Shown one piece after another: positions 1 through 10,771 of a stretch of 56,805 nt of DNA. Position 1 is the stretch's first letter; every line of letters begins with the position of its first letter. The DNA is taken from positions 1-56,805 of the forward strand of contig JABFUD020000354.1 of the NCBI GenBank assembly GCA_014529385.2, in the 5' to 3' direction. Both the position numbers and the translations under genes were made by a program. Origin of the DNA: Adiantum capillus-veneris (Eukaryota; Streptophyta; Polypodiopsida; Polypodiales; Pteridaceae). Below the pieces are notes generated by a model that was not told the origin of the DNA, searched no databases, and was given only the letters and a program-made list of their open reading frames with translations.

Positions 1-655
1 GAACCACTAAACAATGAGCTTTAACATTGCAGTCACCCCTTTTGATCTACTTTGGCACTTCTATCGAAATTCCAAAAATAGAATCCGAGATTTCCATATT
101 GTAGCAATGCTTTAATATCTTGTGTGCAAAGTCGACAAGGCTTGCCATTGACAGATGCGCAAGAGCTCACAAAATGAAAATGCTCCGTCAATTAGTCTTA
201 TTGCGTACCTTTTGAAAAGTTCTTGCAAAGAATGCCCTCTTCACGCACCATCAATAAATCCTTCACAAACAGCGTTGCTTGTGCTGCCTTTCATATGATG
301 CGAACACTCCTTGCCAATTCACCACCTGCTGCAAATTGGGTATCGAGCACCGAAAGTGGGAATAGGGCCTTGCTTGAAATAGTAATTGGGTGGCCACTTG
401 AAAAAAGTATGAAATCAAGCAAATAAAAGGAATGGCGAATTTTGCAGGCGACAAGCCGACTGGCGTGGATGACAAAGGTGATCGCAGCGCGCTGTATGAA
501 GGCAAGTAGAAGGAGATGCAGTGTCGAACATTCCTCAGCATGCCAGGGTGAATGCTTTGCTGCTGGTTACGGGCTAAAACGTGCAGGTCAACCAGCTTCT
601 TCCTCCTGCTGCAAAGCGGCTGCTCCCGCACTGCTCTTCGACCCGCAGGCCCTTA
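1..655 (-). other. Possible leader/gag remnant of a minus-strand LTR element
   Basis: This stretch lies downstream, on the minus strand, of a primer-binding-site match at 656-669. If that match is real, the region would be the leader and early gag of a copia- or gypsy-type element read right to left. A minus-strand open frame at 263-631 exists, but I recognise no gag, zinc knuckle or protease motif in it, and the plus-strand open frames look equally random. The assignment rests only on the neighbouring primer site. Confidence 0.2.
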
Positions 656-669
656 TGGCTCTGATACCA
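656..669 (-). other. tRNA-iMet-type primer binding site (minus strand)
   Basis: The reverse complement reads TGGTATCAGAGCCA, the standard plant primer site matching the 3' end of initiator tRNA-Met. The same motif follows the 5' LTR of the two recognisable retrotransposons at 11663 and 23336. The bases just to the right would be an LTR end reading ...CAACA on the minus strand, so a 5' LTR would extend rightward from about 672. No second LTR copy was found in the window. Confidence 0.45.
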
Positions 670-733
670 GTTGTTGGGGTTGGAGCCTATGGGGGATGCA
701 GCCTGAGGGCCATGGCGAGATAATGAGCAGCAG

Positions 734-736
<3 letters not shown>

Positions 737-798
<62 letters not shown>
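737..798. repeat. (AG)n microsatellite
   Basis: About 31 uninterrupted AG units. It lies inside the presumptive minus-strand LTR region; open frames over it are artefacts of the dinucleotide run. Confidence 0.97.
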
Positions 799-801
<3 letters not shown>

Positions 802-3342
802 GCAGAGAAAAATCACACGCTACACTAATTTTTATTAATGGAATCCTTTACATAGCCTTTGGAAGATGATGTCTACCTCCCACATGCAAACTCAACTAAC
901 TAATGGTCTATACCTGCATGCCTTGAGACTTGTTCTCACGGGCTGACCAATAAGGGCTTGAACTCAATAGTCTTAACAAAAACAAAAGAGAAGAGAGACA
1001 AGTTGTCTAGCTCCTGAAGAGCTGATCCATTCTTGTCTTTTTCACATAATTGTTCTCATCATTGATGTAATCTATGTTTCCTGTGCGATGATCACCTTCT
1101 TTGAGTTGAGAAAGCCCATGGGGTACTATGAGGAAGTCTTGACGGGAAAGCTGAGTTATGCCTATCGACCGGAAGGGGGGGGGGGGGGGGGGGGGGGGAG
1201 GGGGGACTGATGATGATCAGTTTGGCAAAGTGGCATTTAAGATTCTGGGAAGGTGAGCCATCAGAGTTGAAGGAGAGAGTGGGAAAGTGCAAGGGGCTGA
1301 TGAAATACTTGTAGAGGTATGGACCATGTGTAGAAAGAAAACACTGGAAGTGGACGAGATTAAATTGCAAAGGCTGGAGGTAGCCATGAACATATTTAGC
1401 TTTGGGCGGATCCTCTCTTGAGGTTGGAGTTGAAGGAGGTGAAGCTGCCGCCCGTGGGAACTTCTGGCAAGAGTGGATGAAAAGCTGATGGATGTGGGGC
1501 ATGTGATCTATTTTGGAGAGTTGACCCGAAGCTTTTGGTGGAAGGCAACCATGGTGCTAGCTCAACGATAGTGATATTTAATCAGGGGGCAAAGCCTATG
1601 TGGCAGAGTTTGGTGGAGTTGGTGGATTACTTTACAACACAGTTGTGGACAAGTTCGTTCGCTATGGGTGAGAACTTTAGTGTTGCTGTGCAACACGATA
1701 ATGATAATGGGAGCAACGTAGAATTTTCTTCTACGCTGCCACTGATCTCATAGCTATCCCTACAAGATGACATGGTTGGACACCCTTGGGAAGTGCAAAT
1801 TTACTCTACGTATCTCGTGTGCTTATTGGATGAGCTTAACGATGAGTGTATCTGTCTCATCCCATAGTGCTTGTAGGCAGACAGAGAGGAGTTGTTTCAG
1901 AGGTTCAGTAAGCGCCAATGCGGAAGGCTCATGTTCTCCCTATCGCAACCTTGATCTTCATCGAATAGTTCTACATGTTGCACTTGACCACGCTCACGAT
2001 CATCATGCACCGTTGTCTTATATACTAGGTTGTCCTACCAGATTGGGCAGAGATTGCAAACTTCTCTTTTGTATGATCTGTCTCAGAAAACAGAGGTTTT
2101 ATACGAATCTGCCTCACTTCTTCTTGTTCCCACCTCTTGGAAAACGCCTATCTTTCCACTCTCGACCTTTTTGTAAATCTTCTCTCCGGCTCACATCTTG
2201 GAGCCTTGCCTTGTTGTGCTCAACTTGGAGAGCAACATGATGTCGAGCTATGTACGTTAATCCTCCCGAGCCTTGCCGGAGATTGAGAAAAGGCTCGCCT
2301 TCTTGCTTTGCTTGCGTGCATTATCATGCCGTTTGGCATCATGGAAAACACACAGGGTTGCAGGCACACTGTGTAGGATGGATGAGATGATAGACTAGGG
2401 TTGACATGACACAGAAAACATATGTGGAAAATTGTTTGTTGTCAGTAGTAGGCAGACTCCTATGCGGTTGCCCAATGTGGCTAATGTAGTCAGTTGACGC
2501 TAGTCAATGGTGGAGCTACCTACCATTGGCGGCACTTCCACTCTTTTGTTATTTGGCAGGAGCACAATTTTCATTTTTGAAGTTAATCCCTTGGTAGTAC
2601 TTCTCATCCATGAAGGTATCACCTTTCGACATAGAACTTGGAGCCTAGTTCTCTTGGTCCTAAAAAGGCTTCATTTCTCGTCCATTAAATCTCTTCATTT
2701 CCGCACTTCTTACACATCATATTTTGAGATGATGAAACTGCTTCAATGCTTTGTCTACTTGAGCACTTGTGGTGGAGAGAGACCTTATGTCTCTAGGGAG
2801 CTTGCAATCAAGGCCATTCCAAATCTTCTGATGCTAATGACATGTATCCATCTTCAACTTTCCCATAGAAAGTTGTGAAGCATTATCACCCTCCTTTGAT
2901 GCTATTGAAATTGACAGTCCCCTGTCTTTCAAAAGGCTCATACACAAGTTCATGTAATGGTGAGAGCAAAATATCATCCATGAGATATCTACGGTCATCC
3001 TCTAAAAAGAACAAGGGACCCCAAGTGTTAAACTTCTTCTTCCTTGGCTATGGTCCAAAGAAGAGCATGAGCAAAAAACTTACCTTCATCCACTTGTCCA
3101 CACTTGCATTGAATTTCATGGTGGATAAGCTTGTAGAACTCTTTCTAGAACGGTTGCTTCAATAGCTGATCGATCCTCCTCAAGCTGTAAAAGGACGAAA
3201 TATGTGACTCTTCTGTGATTGTTGCAAGATATATATAACATGTACATTGCAGTAAGATTGCATCCTAGACACTATGTTGCAGCGTCTATAGCCAATCTTT
3301 ATGTAGTTATTAATCACTTGCTCTAGAATAGCTAGTCTTAGC
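799..3342. other. No confident gene; possible decayed coding remnants
   Basis: I see no recognisable gene. From about 1088 to 2400 the plus strand has short stretches with a protein-like look in shifting frames, for example from the ATG at 1088 (ITFFELRKPMGYYEEVLTG) up to the poly-G run, and around 1600-1860. These could be an old pseudogene, but no family was recognised and stops are frequent. Open frames at 2507-3165 show no domain on either strand. Treat the stretch as unannotated. Confidence 0.3.
1175..1198. repeat. Poly-G homopolymer
   Basis: A run of 24 G residues, likely to be length-uncertain in any assembly and prone to forming G-quadruplex-type structure. Confidence 0.95.
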
Positions 3343-3354
3343 GGGTGAAAGCAT
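3343..3354 (+). repeat. Candidate left terminal repeat of the two-gene transposon
   Basis: GGGTGAAAGCAT here has an exact inverted partner at 20115-20126, and the next bases resemble each other with small gaps (GAATAGGTG versus AGAATGGTG). The pair brackets both convergent genes and their intron repeats. No target-site duplication could be fixed, and a 12-bp match could be chance, so this is only a lead. Confidence 0.25.
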
Positions 3355-3550
3355 GAATAGGTGGAAAGCTATATATGTGATATAATTAAATAGCATAGCA
3401 TGACATTGGGGGTGTGGTCACTGGTGCCATATTTCAGACGTCCAAATTTATATTCTAAAAAATGTTATACTAAAAAATTCAGCCTTCACACACCCACTTT
3501 GTTTCATGAGTAGTTGGCAGTTTCAAACACCGTGCCCCCCGACTCCCCGC

Positions 3551-3570
3551 CTCTCTCTCTCTCTCTCTCT
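3551..3570. repeat. (CT)n microsatellite
   Basis: Ten CT units, in the region just upstream of the plus-strand gene that starts at 4000. Confidence 0.95.
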
Positions 3571-3999
3571 TGCGCGCGTGCTCAAGGTCTACTGTGCTTA
3601 GAGCTTCTACTGTGCAAGCTTGGCTGCTTCAAGGACGATTGCAGTAATCGCCCTCTTCTCTTCGAGGTATGTCTCTCCCATTGAACATGTACACTCTCTA
3701 CTGCTTGAGCACGCGCGCCCCACCTGGGATCATTTAGCTACATTAAGCTGCATTTGGAGTTGCATGAGTGCCACACCTTGCTCATTTGCAACAAGAGGCG
3801 AGCTCCCGAGGTAATTTGCTAGTCCACAAGTTGCATGCAATCTTGGGGCAAATCCCATAGCACATCACCTTGAATGCCCTGCTTACAAGAGTAGGCCCAT
3901 GAAGTTCTTGTTTCTTTTTAGCAGGGATGATAAGCGAGGGCACACCACGTCTCATGAGTTCATTGGATGATGTGCAGGTATATCACTTGAGACTGCATC

Positions 4000-4887
4000 A
4001 TGGCACCTTCCTCAAAGCATCCGATTCAAGCAAGCAGAAGTCTAGTTAGGAACATTGAACCACCTCTGCATACGAAGTTTTGTCGTCTTGCCGAGGAATT
4101 TCATATGGAGCGTGGATTGCCATTGGAGGGAGTTGATCCGCGTAGCTTGATAGGAAACAATGACATCTTTGAGGAGGACTGGGAAGCTGTCTTTATATGC
4201 CCAAAGCCTGTTCCGGGTAGCTAGAAGAAAGTGAAGGCATACCATGCTCGGTCGGAGTTCTTACAAAAGCTTGTGTGGAGACACTGGGATGTCTACTATG
4301 AGGGTCCCTTCATGTATGAAGTAGGGACTCAATTTGCAAAGGCCTTTGCATTGGAAAACTGCAGTGAATCTGTCAAACATCAAATTTCTTGGGCTATCTT
4401 TGCAGAGAGGGCAATGAGAGCCTCAGAAGAAAGACACAACTTGCAAAACAAGATCAAGAGGTGGGAAGAGTAGATGAGTGGTAGAGGGAGAGGTTCCAAA
4501 ACCACTGCTGCCTCTACGAGATCATCATTGAAAACAGAAGGTACGCCTGTACCATTGTCAAGCGTGCCTACAGGAGGATGTCTGGTACAATTGGCAGAGG
4601 AGGATAGCAGGGCACTTGCAGAAATGAATAATATTGCAGAGGGCAGATTGCAAGACTATAAGTCAAGACTTGAGGGTGCAAAGAAGCAGGTAGAGGATCA
4701 AGTCAGAGAATTGCATAGGGATGAGGGTGCTCAAAGCTCAAACACTTTGGCCATAAAGTTGCAAACGGAGATTGATTGCGTGCAAGACCCTGTAGCTCGA
4801 CAAAGCCTGATTGATTTGATTGGACAGTTCTCGAGTACTACTAGAGAGAACGTTGCTGAATTAGAAGCCAATGTGGCTAAAGCAAAG
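4000..4887 (+). pseudogene. Exon 1 of coiled-coil/RING/FCP1-like gene
   Basis: One reading frame runs from the ATG at 4000 to a splice donor (AAAG before GTGCAT) at 4887, exactly 296 codons, broken by two in-frame TAG stops at 4222 and 4471. Protein reads on in the same frame after each stop, so they look like point lesions rather than gene ends. The last third is rich in E, K, Q and A with heptad spacing and is probably a coiled coil; it continues smoothly into the exon that opens at 5940 (AKAK then ALLAEVE). No known domain was recognised in the first 150 codons. ATG 4000 was chosen as the first Met of the open frame; the true transcript start is unknown. Function is unknown; later exons point to a RING-like finger and a HAD phosphatase-like C-terminus. 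Confidence 0.6.
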
Positions 4888-5939
4888 GTGCATACCCTCC
4901 TACATGTGATTCACTTTGTTTTGGAGTATGTGGTTCACTTCCATGTGGTTATGTGGTTAGAGTGTTATGGATTGTATGGTTATGTACTGTATGAGCATAT
5001 TCTATTTCTGCTATGTGCTATATAGCACAAAATATGTGCTATATGGCCACAACATAGCCATCATCTTCATGGAATGGGTGGTTATATGCTATGTGCTATG
5101 TGCTATATGGTCACAACATAGCCATCATCTTCATGGAGTGGGTGGTTATATGCTATGTGTGGTTATGTGCTATGTGCTTTATAGTTCAATCTAGGTGCAT
5201 CATGTTCACAATAGTACCCTCATCTATTTGGAATGTGTGTGATTCTATGCTATGTGCTTTGTGTGGTTATGTGCTATGTGATACACAGCACAATGGACAT
5301 GTGTAATATGTGCTATATAGCATAGCTGTATGCTATATGCTCACAATATAGCCCTGAAGTGTGTGTTAAATATTGATATGTGCTACATAGCACAATCTTT
5401 TTATGTGCTATGTGCTAAATAGCACATTTTGTGTGTTATATGTTCACAATATAGCCATGGAGTGTGTGGAATAGTGAATTGTGCTATATAGCACAATCTC
5501 TATTTTTTCTATGTGCTACATAGCACATCTCTAATTGTGATATGTGCTACATAGCACCATATTTGTGCTATATGCTATGTGCTATGTCTCATATAGCCCA
5601 CTGCATATCATATACCCAACAAGCTTGTGCTATATAGCATATAGAGAAAATATTTGGGCTATATCTGGTATTTTAAAAAGTCTCTCTGCTATGATCTATA
5701 GTGCATACTCTATGTAGCACTTATAGCACATTATACTTGGACTGTGCTATGTGCTATATAGCACATTGCATATCATATACCACATCAAGCTTGTGTTTAT
5801 AGCATATAGAGTAAGTGCTTGTCTTATATGTGGTAATGCAAATAAGGGATAAGATTCACGCTGCATATTCTTTTCAGCAATCTGCTTTTGTTGGGTTATT
5901 GAGACTTAAATTAGATGTGTTGTCTTCTTTGTTTCACAG
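4888..5939 (+). repeat. Intron made of TATAGCAC palindrome array
   Basis: The GT at 4888 and the AG at 5938-5939 delimit an intron of about 1.05 kb. Most of it from about 5010 to 5800 consists of variants of the perfect palindrome GTGCTATATAGCAC and its halves, separated by short AT-rich spacers. Local duplications are also visible, for example the CATCATCTTCATGGA stretches near 5060 and 5120. The same motif family fills the intron of the minus-strand transposase gene (17888-18857). This is the main evidence that the two genes belong to one element. Confidence 0.75.
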
Positions 5940-6318
5940 GCACTACTTGCAGAAGTAGAGACCAACATAGCACAAGAATCAGAGCACTTTAAATTTTGTG
6001 TTACCATGGAGAGGACTTCACATAACGTGGGAGCCAGTTTGATGAAGCCTTTTCCTCCTGTGGATTTTAAGCAGAGCATTAGCGAGGTGGCACTTAATGG
6101 GTTCTACCATTGTGTAGGATGTGGATTCCCGTTCGATGCCAGAAGCTTGGATGTATTCTCCCTGCCTTGCACCCATGTGTACCATATGCTATGCTTCACG
6201 CATGTATGTAGGGACTATGGCTATTGTGTTGCACTAGATTGCTACATATCTGTTCCCCCTAGAGCTAAGCATATGATTGGTCTGAAGGTGAAGAGTGAGA
6301 TGACAGAATCAAGTGCAG
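5940..6318 (+). pseudogene. Exon 2: RING-like zinc finger
   Basis: The acceptor TTTCACAG at 5939 joins exon 1 in frame, and the donor lies at 6318. After a short coiled-coil tail the exon encodes a cysteine/histidine cluster: C-x2-C (CVGC), then CTHVYHMLC, then two more cysteines ending CVALDC. The order resembles a RING or RING-like finger, which normally binds zinc and supports ubiquitin-ligase or protein-protein roles. The spacing is not canonical, so the class is uncertain. No stop occurs in this exon. A RING-like module beside a coiled coil suggests a nuclear regulatory protein (inference). Confidence 0.6.
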
Positions 6319-6415
6319 GTAGTCACTGTGTCAATTATTTACTACTACTATTGCAGGCCCACTTTCCATTGGTAGTTTAAACTCTTGCATTTAATGAAAT
6401 CATTTGGAGGTACAG

Positions 6416-7022
6416 ACATTGCAGCAGAGACCTATATACAAGAATCATTGAGGACAAAAATAGAGAGAGTCTCTACGCAGGCCACTGGTAGGTACCAAAA
6501 TCAGTATTTATGTGTGTATTTTGGGATACTCCAAGTGAGACTTTGTAAATAGCTTGCTTTGTAGAACAATCATCGCATGCTTGCTCCAACAAGACGATGC
6601 ATTCCACAAGGAAGAATGGCCTGATTACCCCAGGGATGCAGCCATGCCTTGAAGCGGAGTCTACCCGCGGGATGCAGCCAGCCCTTGAAGCGGAGTCTAT
6701 CGTAGGGGATGCAGTACGTGGAGTAGTTGAAGACATCTTGATGGAAAAGTCTTTTGCAGTCAAATCACCTAGGCAACAACTAACTCCAAGAAGGCTGTTG
6801 CGTTCTCCGTTGAGTGCCAAAGCATCACCAAGTGTGGACACTAGAGATGATGCAGCAGATGAGACAGTTGCAGATGCGGTGAAAGCAACACCCCCTCCAG
6901 CGGGGAAGAAGCCAACACCAAAGCGCAAGAAATCGACTCCCAAGAACTTAGGTGGAAGTCCCACAATGGATATACCTCTTGATTCATTTAGGAAGAGAAA
7001 GAAACCAAATGCAAAGCAATGA
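6416..7022 (+). pseudogene. Exons 3-4: linker and basic NLS-like segment
   Basis: A 72-nt exon (6416-6487, GT donor) splices in phase to an exon starting at 6565 after TTTGTAG. The frame then runs to a TGA at 7020. The encoded segment has a 12-residue tandem repeat (GMQPCLEAESTR / GMQPALEAESIV) from a 36-bp duplication at 6633-6704. It ends in strongly basic runs (GKKPTPKRKK and RKRKKPNAKQ) typical of nuclear localisation or DNA-binding tails. Whether the TGA is the true end of a shorter isoform or a lesion before the next exon at 7232 cannot be decided here. Splice junctions were inferred from frame continuity. Confidence 0.5.
6633..6704 (+). repeat. 36-bp tandem duplication
   Basis: Two adjacent 36-bp copies (6633-6668, 6669-6704) with a few mismatches give a 12-residue protein repeat and keep the frame. 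Confidence 0.9.
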
Positions 7023-7301
7023 GTGTGTTTTTATTGTAACTTCATGCAATTAGAAAATGTCTTTAGAAGGCATGTGCAATCCATTGCACCCCTATTGTAT
7101 CCATGCTCATTGATGAATCAAGTGTTGGAATTTGTTAGTGACATGTCTTATAATTCTTTGCATTGAGTAGTTGCAATCTATTTGATTTATTTTCTGTACA
7201 TGTTTAGTAATATGTTTCTACTTTCTCTTGTCGCAGATAATCAAGAAGCTGAAAAAAGAGGAACTTGCATGAGACGCACTCTCTCTTCAGGGTTTCTAGA
7301 T

Positions 7302-7524
7302 GAGGGGTCTGCAGGTTCACTGGCTCAGTCTTATCCTGTGAAGAATCCAAGAAGGGGTGCTACAGCTTCCAGGGGGGTTACAGGCAAAAAAAAAAGTGTC
7401 TTTTGATACAGTTGAGGGGTCTGTAGGTTCACTGGCTCAGTCTTATCCTGTGAAGAATCCAAGAGGGGGTGCTACAGCTTCCAGGGGGGTTACAGGCAAA
7501 AAAAAAGATTCTTTTGATACAGTT
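7302..7524 (+). repeat. 112-bp tandem duplication
   Basis: Copies 7302-7413 and 7414-7524 are nearly identical. They differ in the length of an A run (10 versus 9), and that single base shifts the reading frame after copy 1. Confidence 0.92.
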
Positions 7525-7680
7525 GATCCCTGCACACCTACTAGTACTGCTGAATTTGTTCCAAATGTGCCTAATGCAGTTGATGTGCAGGTTGGGCATG
7601 ATGATGTGCATACAGATGTTGATCGTGCTAAACTTGAAAAGGGTACATTACCCACCCCCACTATAGTTGAATCTGGCACA

Positions 7681-8380
7681 GATGCCATTGATGATGCTAT
7701 GGTAGTTGATGCCTGCACAGATGCCATTGCTGGTGCTACGCTAGTTGAGGCCTGCACAAATGACATTGTGGATGCTATGGAAGTTGATGCTCACAGGCAA
7801 TGTTAATGATGGTGGAACAGAAAGTACTGTTCATGCTGTCATAGATGCCCTTCTTGATGCATTTGTGGCTATGGGTACAGATGCCACTATTGAATTTGGC
7901 ACAGATGCCATTGATGATGCTACCACAGTTGATGCCTGTACATATGCCATTGTTGATGCTACGGTAGTTGATGCCTACACAAATGACATTGTGGATGCTA
8001 TGGAAGTTGATGCTCGCATAGATGCTGCTGCTGATGGCAATGTTAATGATGGTGGAACAGAAATTATTGTTCATGCTGTCATAGATGCCCTTCTTGATGC
8101 AGTTTTGGCTATGGGTACAGATGCCACTGTTGAATCTGGCACAGATGCCATTGATGATGCTACCACAGTTGATGCCTGCACAGATGACATTGCTGATGCT
8201 ACGGTAGTTGATGCCTGCACAAATGACATTGTGGATGCTATGGAAGTTGATGCTAGCACAGATGCTGCTGCTGATGGCAATGTTAATGATGGTGGAACAG
8301 AAAGTATTGTTCATGCTGTCATGGATGCCCTTCTTGATGCAGTTGTGCCTACGGGTACATATGCCATTGTTGAGGATACC
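7681..8380 (+). repeat. 240-bp coding tandem repeat, about 3 copies
   Basis: The unit encodes an 80-residue acidic, alanine-rich segment (TDAIDDATTVDACTD..., NDIVDAMEVDA, NVNDGGTES, HAVIDALLDA). Equivalent positions recur at about 7697, 7920 and 8160. The last two intervals fit a 240-bp period, while the first copy is 17 bp short and shifts the frame. Such low-complexity acidic arrays usually act as flexible or activation-type linkers (inference). Confidence 0.85.
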
Positions 8381-9250
8381 AGAGGCATGGGTGAGGAGGT
8401 CCTCATTGAGAGAGAAGCTGGAACATGTGAGGCAGTGGGTGCAAGTGATGTCACAGCTCAAGCCCAGGTGGTCTGTCCAAGTGATGCAGCTGATGACATT
8501 GTTGATGCAGAGGAGGCAAAGGGTACAAATGCCACTGTTGAAGATATGGGAGGCTTGGGTGAGGAGGACCTCACTAAGAGAGTACCTGGAATAGGCTCAG
8601 TAGTGGGTAACGGTGATGTCGCAGCTTCTACCGACACAGCTGAGGCATACGACAGAGCAGTTCAATCGGGAGAGGCAATGGGAGAATTTCTCGTGGCTGC
8701 TACGGACATGAAAGAGGCAAATACACATAATACAACTGAGGCATGTATAGAGCAAAACAATGAGGTAGGGAAAGGCGCAGAGGTTCCCACTGACAGAGCA
8801 GCTCAATCGGGAGAGGCAATGGGAGAACATTTCATGGCTGCTGTGGACACGAAAGAGGCAGTTGCACATGATACAACTGAGTCTTGGACAAATCCCACTG
8901 TTGGGAATACCAAAGGTAAAAGTCCACAGGTCCCTATGGGTCGAGCAACTGCTACAGATACAGATGAGGCAGGTACAAAGAATACTGATAAAGAGGCCAA
9001 AAATGGACATGAATATGAGAGGCAAGAGAGGCCGTGTCTTGTGGTAATGCCAGTACAGATTGTTGCACTGCCTCCTGCATCTTTTGAGGACAAGAAGAGA
9101 AGGGACAATTTATGCATCATACTGGATGTGAATGGGCTTCTCATAAGGAGGTATAAGGTCTCCTTCTACAAAGGAATAGCGAGAAGCAATATTCCTGATT
9201 GGGCAAGATCAAGGTATCAGGTAGTCACTGCGCCAAATGCTACAAGAAAG

Positions 9251-9306
9251 ATGCAATTTGAATATGTGGTCAGGCCCAATGCAATTTGAATATGTGGTCA
9301 GGCCCA
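9251..9306 (+). repeat. 28-bp tandem duplication
   Basis: Perfect adjacent copies 9251-9278 and 9279-9306 inside the phosphatase-like domain. Because 28 is not a multiple of 3, the duplication creates a frameshift and an early stop at 9287-9289. Confidence 0.95.
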
Positions 9307-9571
9307 ATGCATCAATCTTTTTGCATGCACTGCTGCAAAGAGCACAAGTTGCACTGTGGAGCTGCATGACCAATGACAATCTAGCACTTGCTTTGAGTGC
9401 ATGCTTTCCTAGGCTGAACAAACAGCATTTCCTCGATATTATCGGTCAGAGGGGTGTAGAGAGGCGATATTCAATCTAAATGAAGTTCCTGGGATCCCTC
9501 CATGTAGAGATAACGCAAAGCCCATATTTTTCAAGTGTTTGAAAGACTTTTGGAAGCACCATCCTAAGTTC

Positions 9572-9621
9572 AACTCTGATAATACACTGGTGGTGGAACT
9601 CTGATAATACACTGGTGGTGG
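9572..9621 (+). repeat. 25-bp tandem duplication
   Basis: Perfect adjacent copies 9572-9596 and 9597-9621 interrupt the conserved VVDD motif region and shift the frame. Confidence 0.95.
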
Positions 9622-9960
9622 ATGACACACTCTACAAGTGTATGCTCAACCCTCCTGGGACTTGTGTCTGTCATACTTCATTTGAACCAGCAGATATTTG
9701 TAAGTCCCCAATTTACCTGGTTAGACCATTGTTCCCTTGGTTAGTCAAGTGGACAGTCTCACCCAACGAGTTTGAAAATCCTTCGGACAATGTGTCTGCT
9801 CGTGTCATCAGCCACTATAGAAGTCAACGAGAAGTATGTAAGGAAGGTTGATTGTGGTTATGGAATCATGTATACAGCATTTTGTGCACTGAATGTACTT
9901 GCGATTACTATACAAAAAACTGACCTGTTCAAAGTTCTCTAAACTTAATGATTGAATGAT

Positions 9961-10008
9961 GTAATTTTATTTTGGTGATATGATGTAATTTTATTTTGCT
10001 GATATGAT
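9961..10008. repeat. 24-bp tandem duplication
   Basis: Two near-identical 24-bp AT-rich copies (9961-9984, 9985-10008) lie just past the end of the plus-strand gene, at the edge of the duplicated intron block that follows. Confidence 0.85.
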
Positions 10009-10714
10009 GTTGTCATACTCTGATAGAGTCCTGCTACATGGCACACATAATAGCATAGACATGACCATCGGGCTATTATTACACATAGTTATGCTATATA
10101 GCACTCATACTGCAATAAATACTATGACATAATAGCATAGATAGGGAGATTGGCCTCTTATTACACACACTTACGCCATAGTGCTCTCAATATGTAATAT
10201 AGCTCTTTCACATACCACACATCATATCATAGACAGGAACATTGTGCTATGTGATACACACTTTTACTGTATAGCACACATGTTGCTATCTTAGTACAAT
10301 AGAGTCCTTTTATAGCATAGACAGGGACATTGGGCTATTATTACACACACTTGTACAATATAGCACACATAATAGCCTAGGTAGAGACAATGGACTATCT
10401 TGACACATTACTTGGCTACATATCACATATATTAGCATGTATACAACTTCATAACACCCAATGGGTAGCTATTCATAAGAGTGAGATGATTGTAAGAATG
10501 AGACATGTTTACCTGAGATTCATCAAGAAAGTGAATGGGATGCTCTTGATAATGTTTTCTTCCCAATCGTTTCCGACAAATATCTTGGCTAAATTTTTTC
10601 AAGGTGTAACATGTTCACAATAGTAACCTCATTATTTGAAATGTGTGTGATTCTATGCTATGTGCTCTGTGTGGTTGTGTGCTATGTGATACATAGCACA
10701 ATGGACATGTGTAA
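10004..10714. repeat. Chimeric duplication of both genes' introns
   Basis: 10004-10586 is a diverged direct copy of 18314-18931, which is intron plus exon edge of the transposase gene including its splice donor. 10610-10714 is a copy of 5201-5306, from the intron of the plus-strand gene. About 23 bp of other sequence joins the pieces. Both copies keep the orientation of their sources. The block lies just beyond the transposase stop at 10772, so it is a rearranged spacer and not a functional exon. Confidence 0.85.
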
Positions 10715-10771
10715 GGAGGTACTGAATGGTGAAGGCTATATAGAACATAATATAAGCCTGTTAAATAGGTA

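Larger units (their letters stand above)
7232..9851 (+). pseudogene. Last exon: acidic repeats and FCP1/NIF-like HAD phosphatase
   Basis: After the acceptor TTGTCGCAG (7231) the frame passes through duplicated QSYPVKNPR segments, then alanine/aspartate-rich 80-residue repeats (7681-8380). It ends with a domain I recognise as the FCP1/NLI-interacting-factor phosphatase family. Visible landmarks are the HAD motif I region ILDVNGLL (D codon at 9125), FEYVVRPNASIFLHALLQRA, VALWSCM, KPIFF-type segment near 9520, and the motif LVVDDTLYK (about 9611-9637). The family normally removes phosphate from RNA polymerase II CTD or similar proteins; the second catalytic Asp of DxDxT is Asn here, as in plant LDLNGLL paralogues. 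The frame is broken by an A10 versus A9 run at 7386-7395, a net 17-bp loss near 7790, a 28-bp duplication at 9251-9306 and a 25-bp duplication at 9572-9621. Confidence 0.65.

Noticed and set aside
574-869. Long open frames made of repeated Ser-Leu or Arg-Glu
   Set aside because: They are translations of the (AG)n run at 737-798. The same holds for frames over 19902-19947, 42409-42908 and 44166-44399.
2507-3165. Two adjacent open frames as a host gene
   Set aside because: No recognisable domain, leucine-rich composition typical of random AT-rich frames, and no splice logic connecting them.
4222-4473. Frequent TAG stops as evidence of a reassigned stop codon
   Set aside because: TGA stops and frameshifts are equally present in other elements, and normal ORFs end in all three stops. 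Mutation of silenced transposons explains the pattern.
5010-5800. CRISPR-like or centromeric satellite array
   Set aside because: The palindromes vary in spacing and sequence, lie within a spliced intron, and the host is a plant; no constant repeat-spacer periodicity exists.
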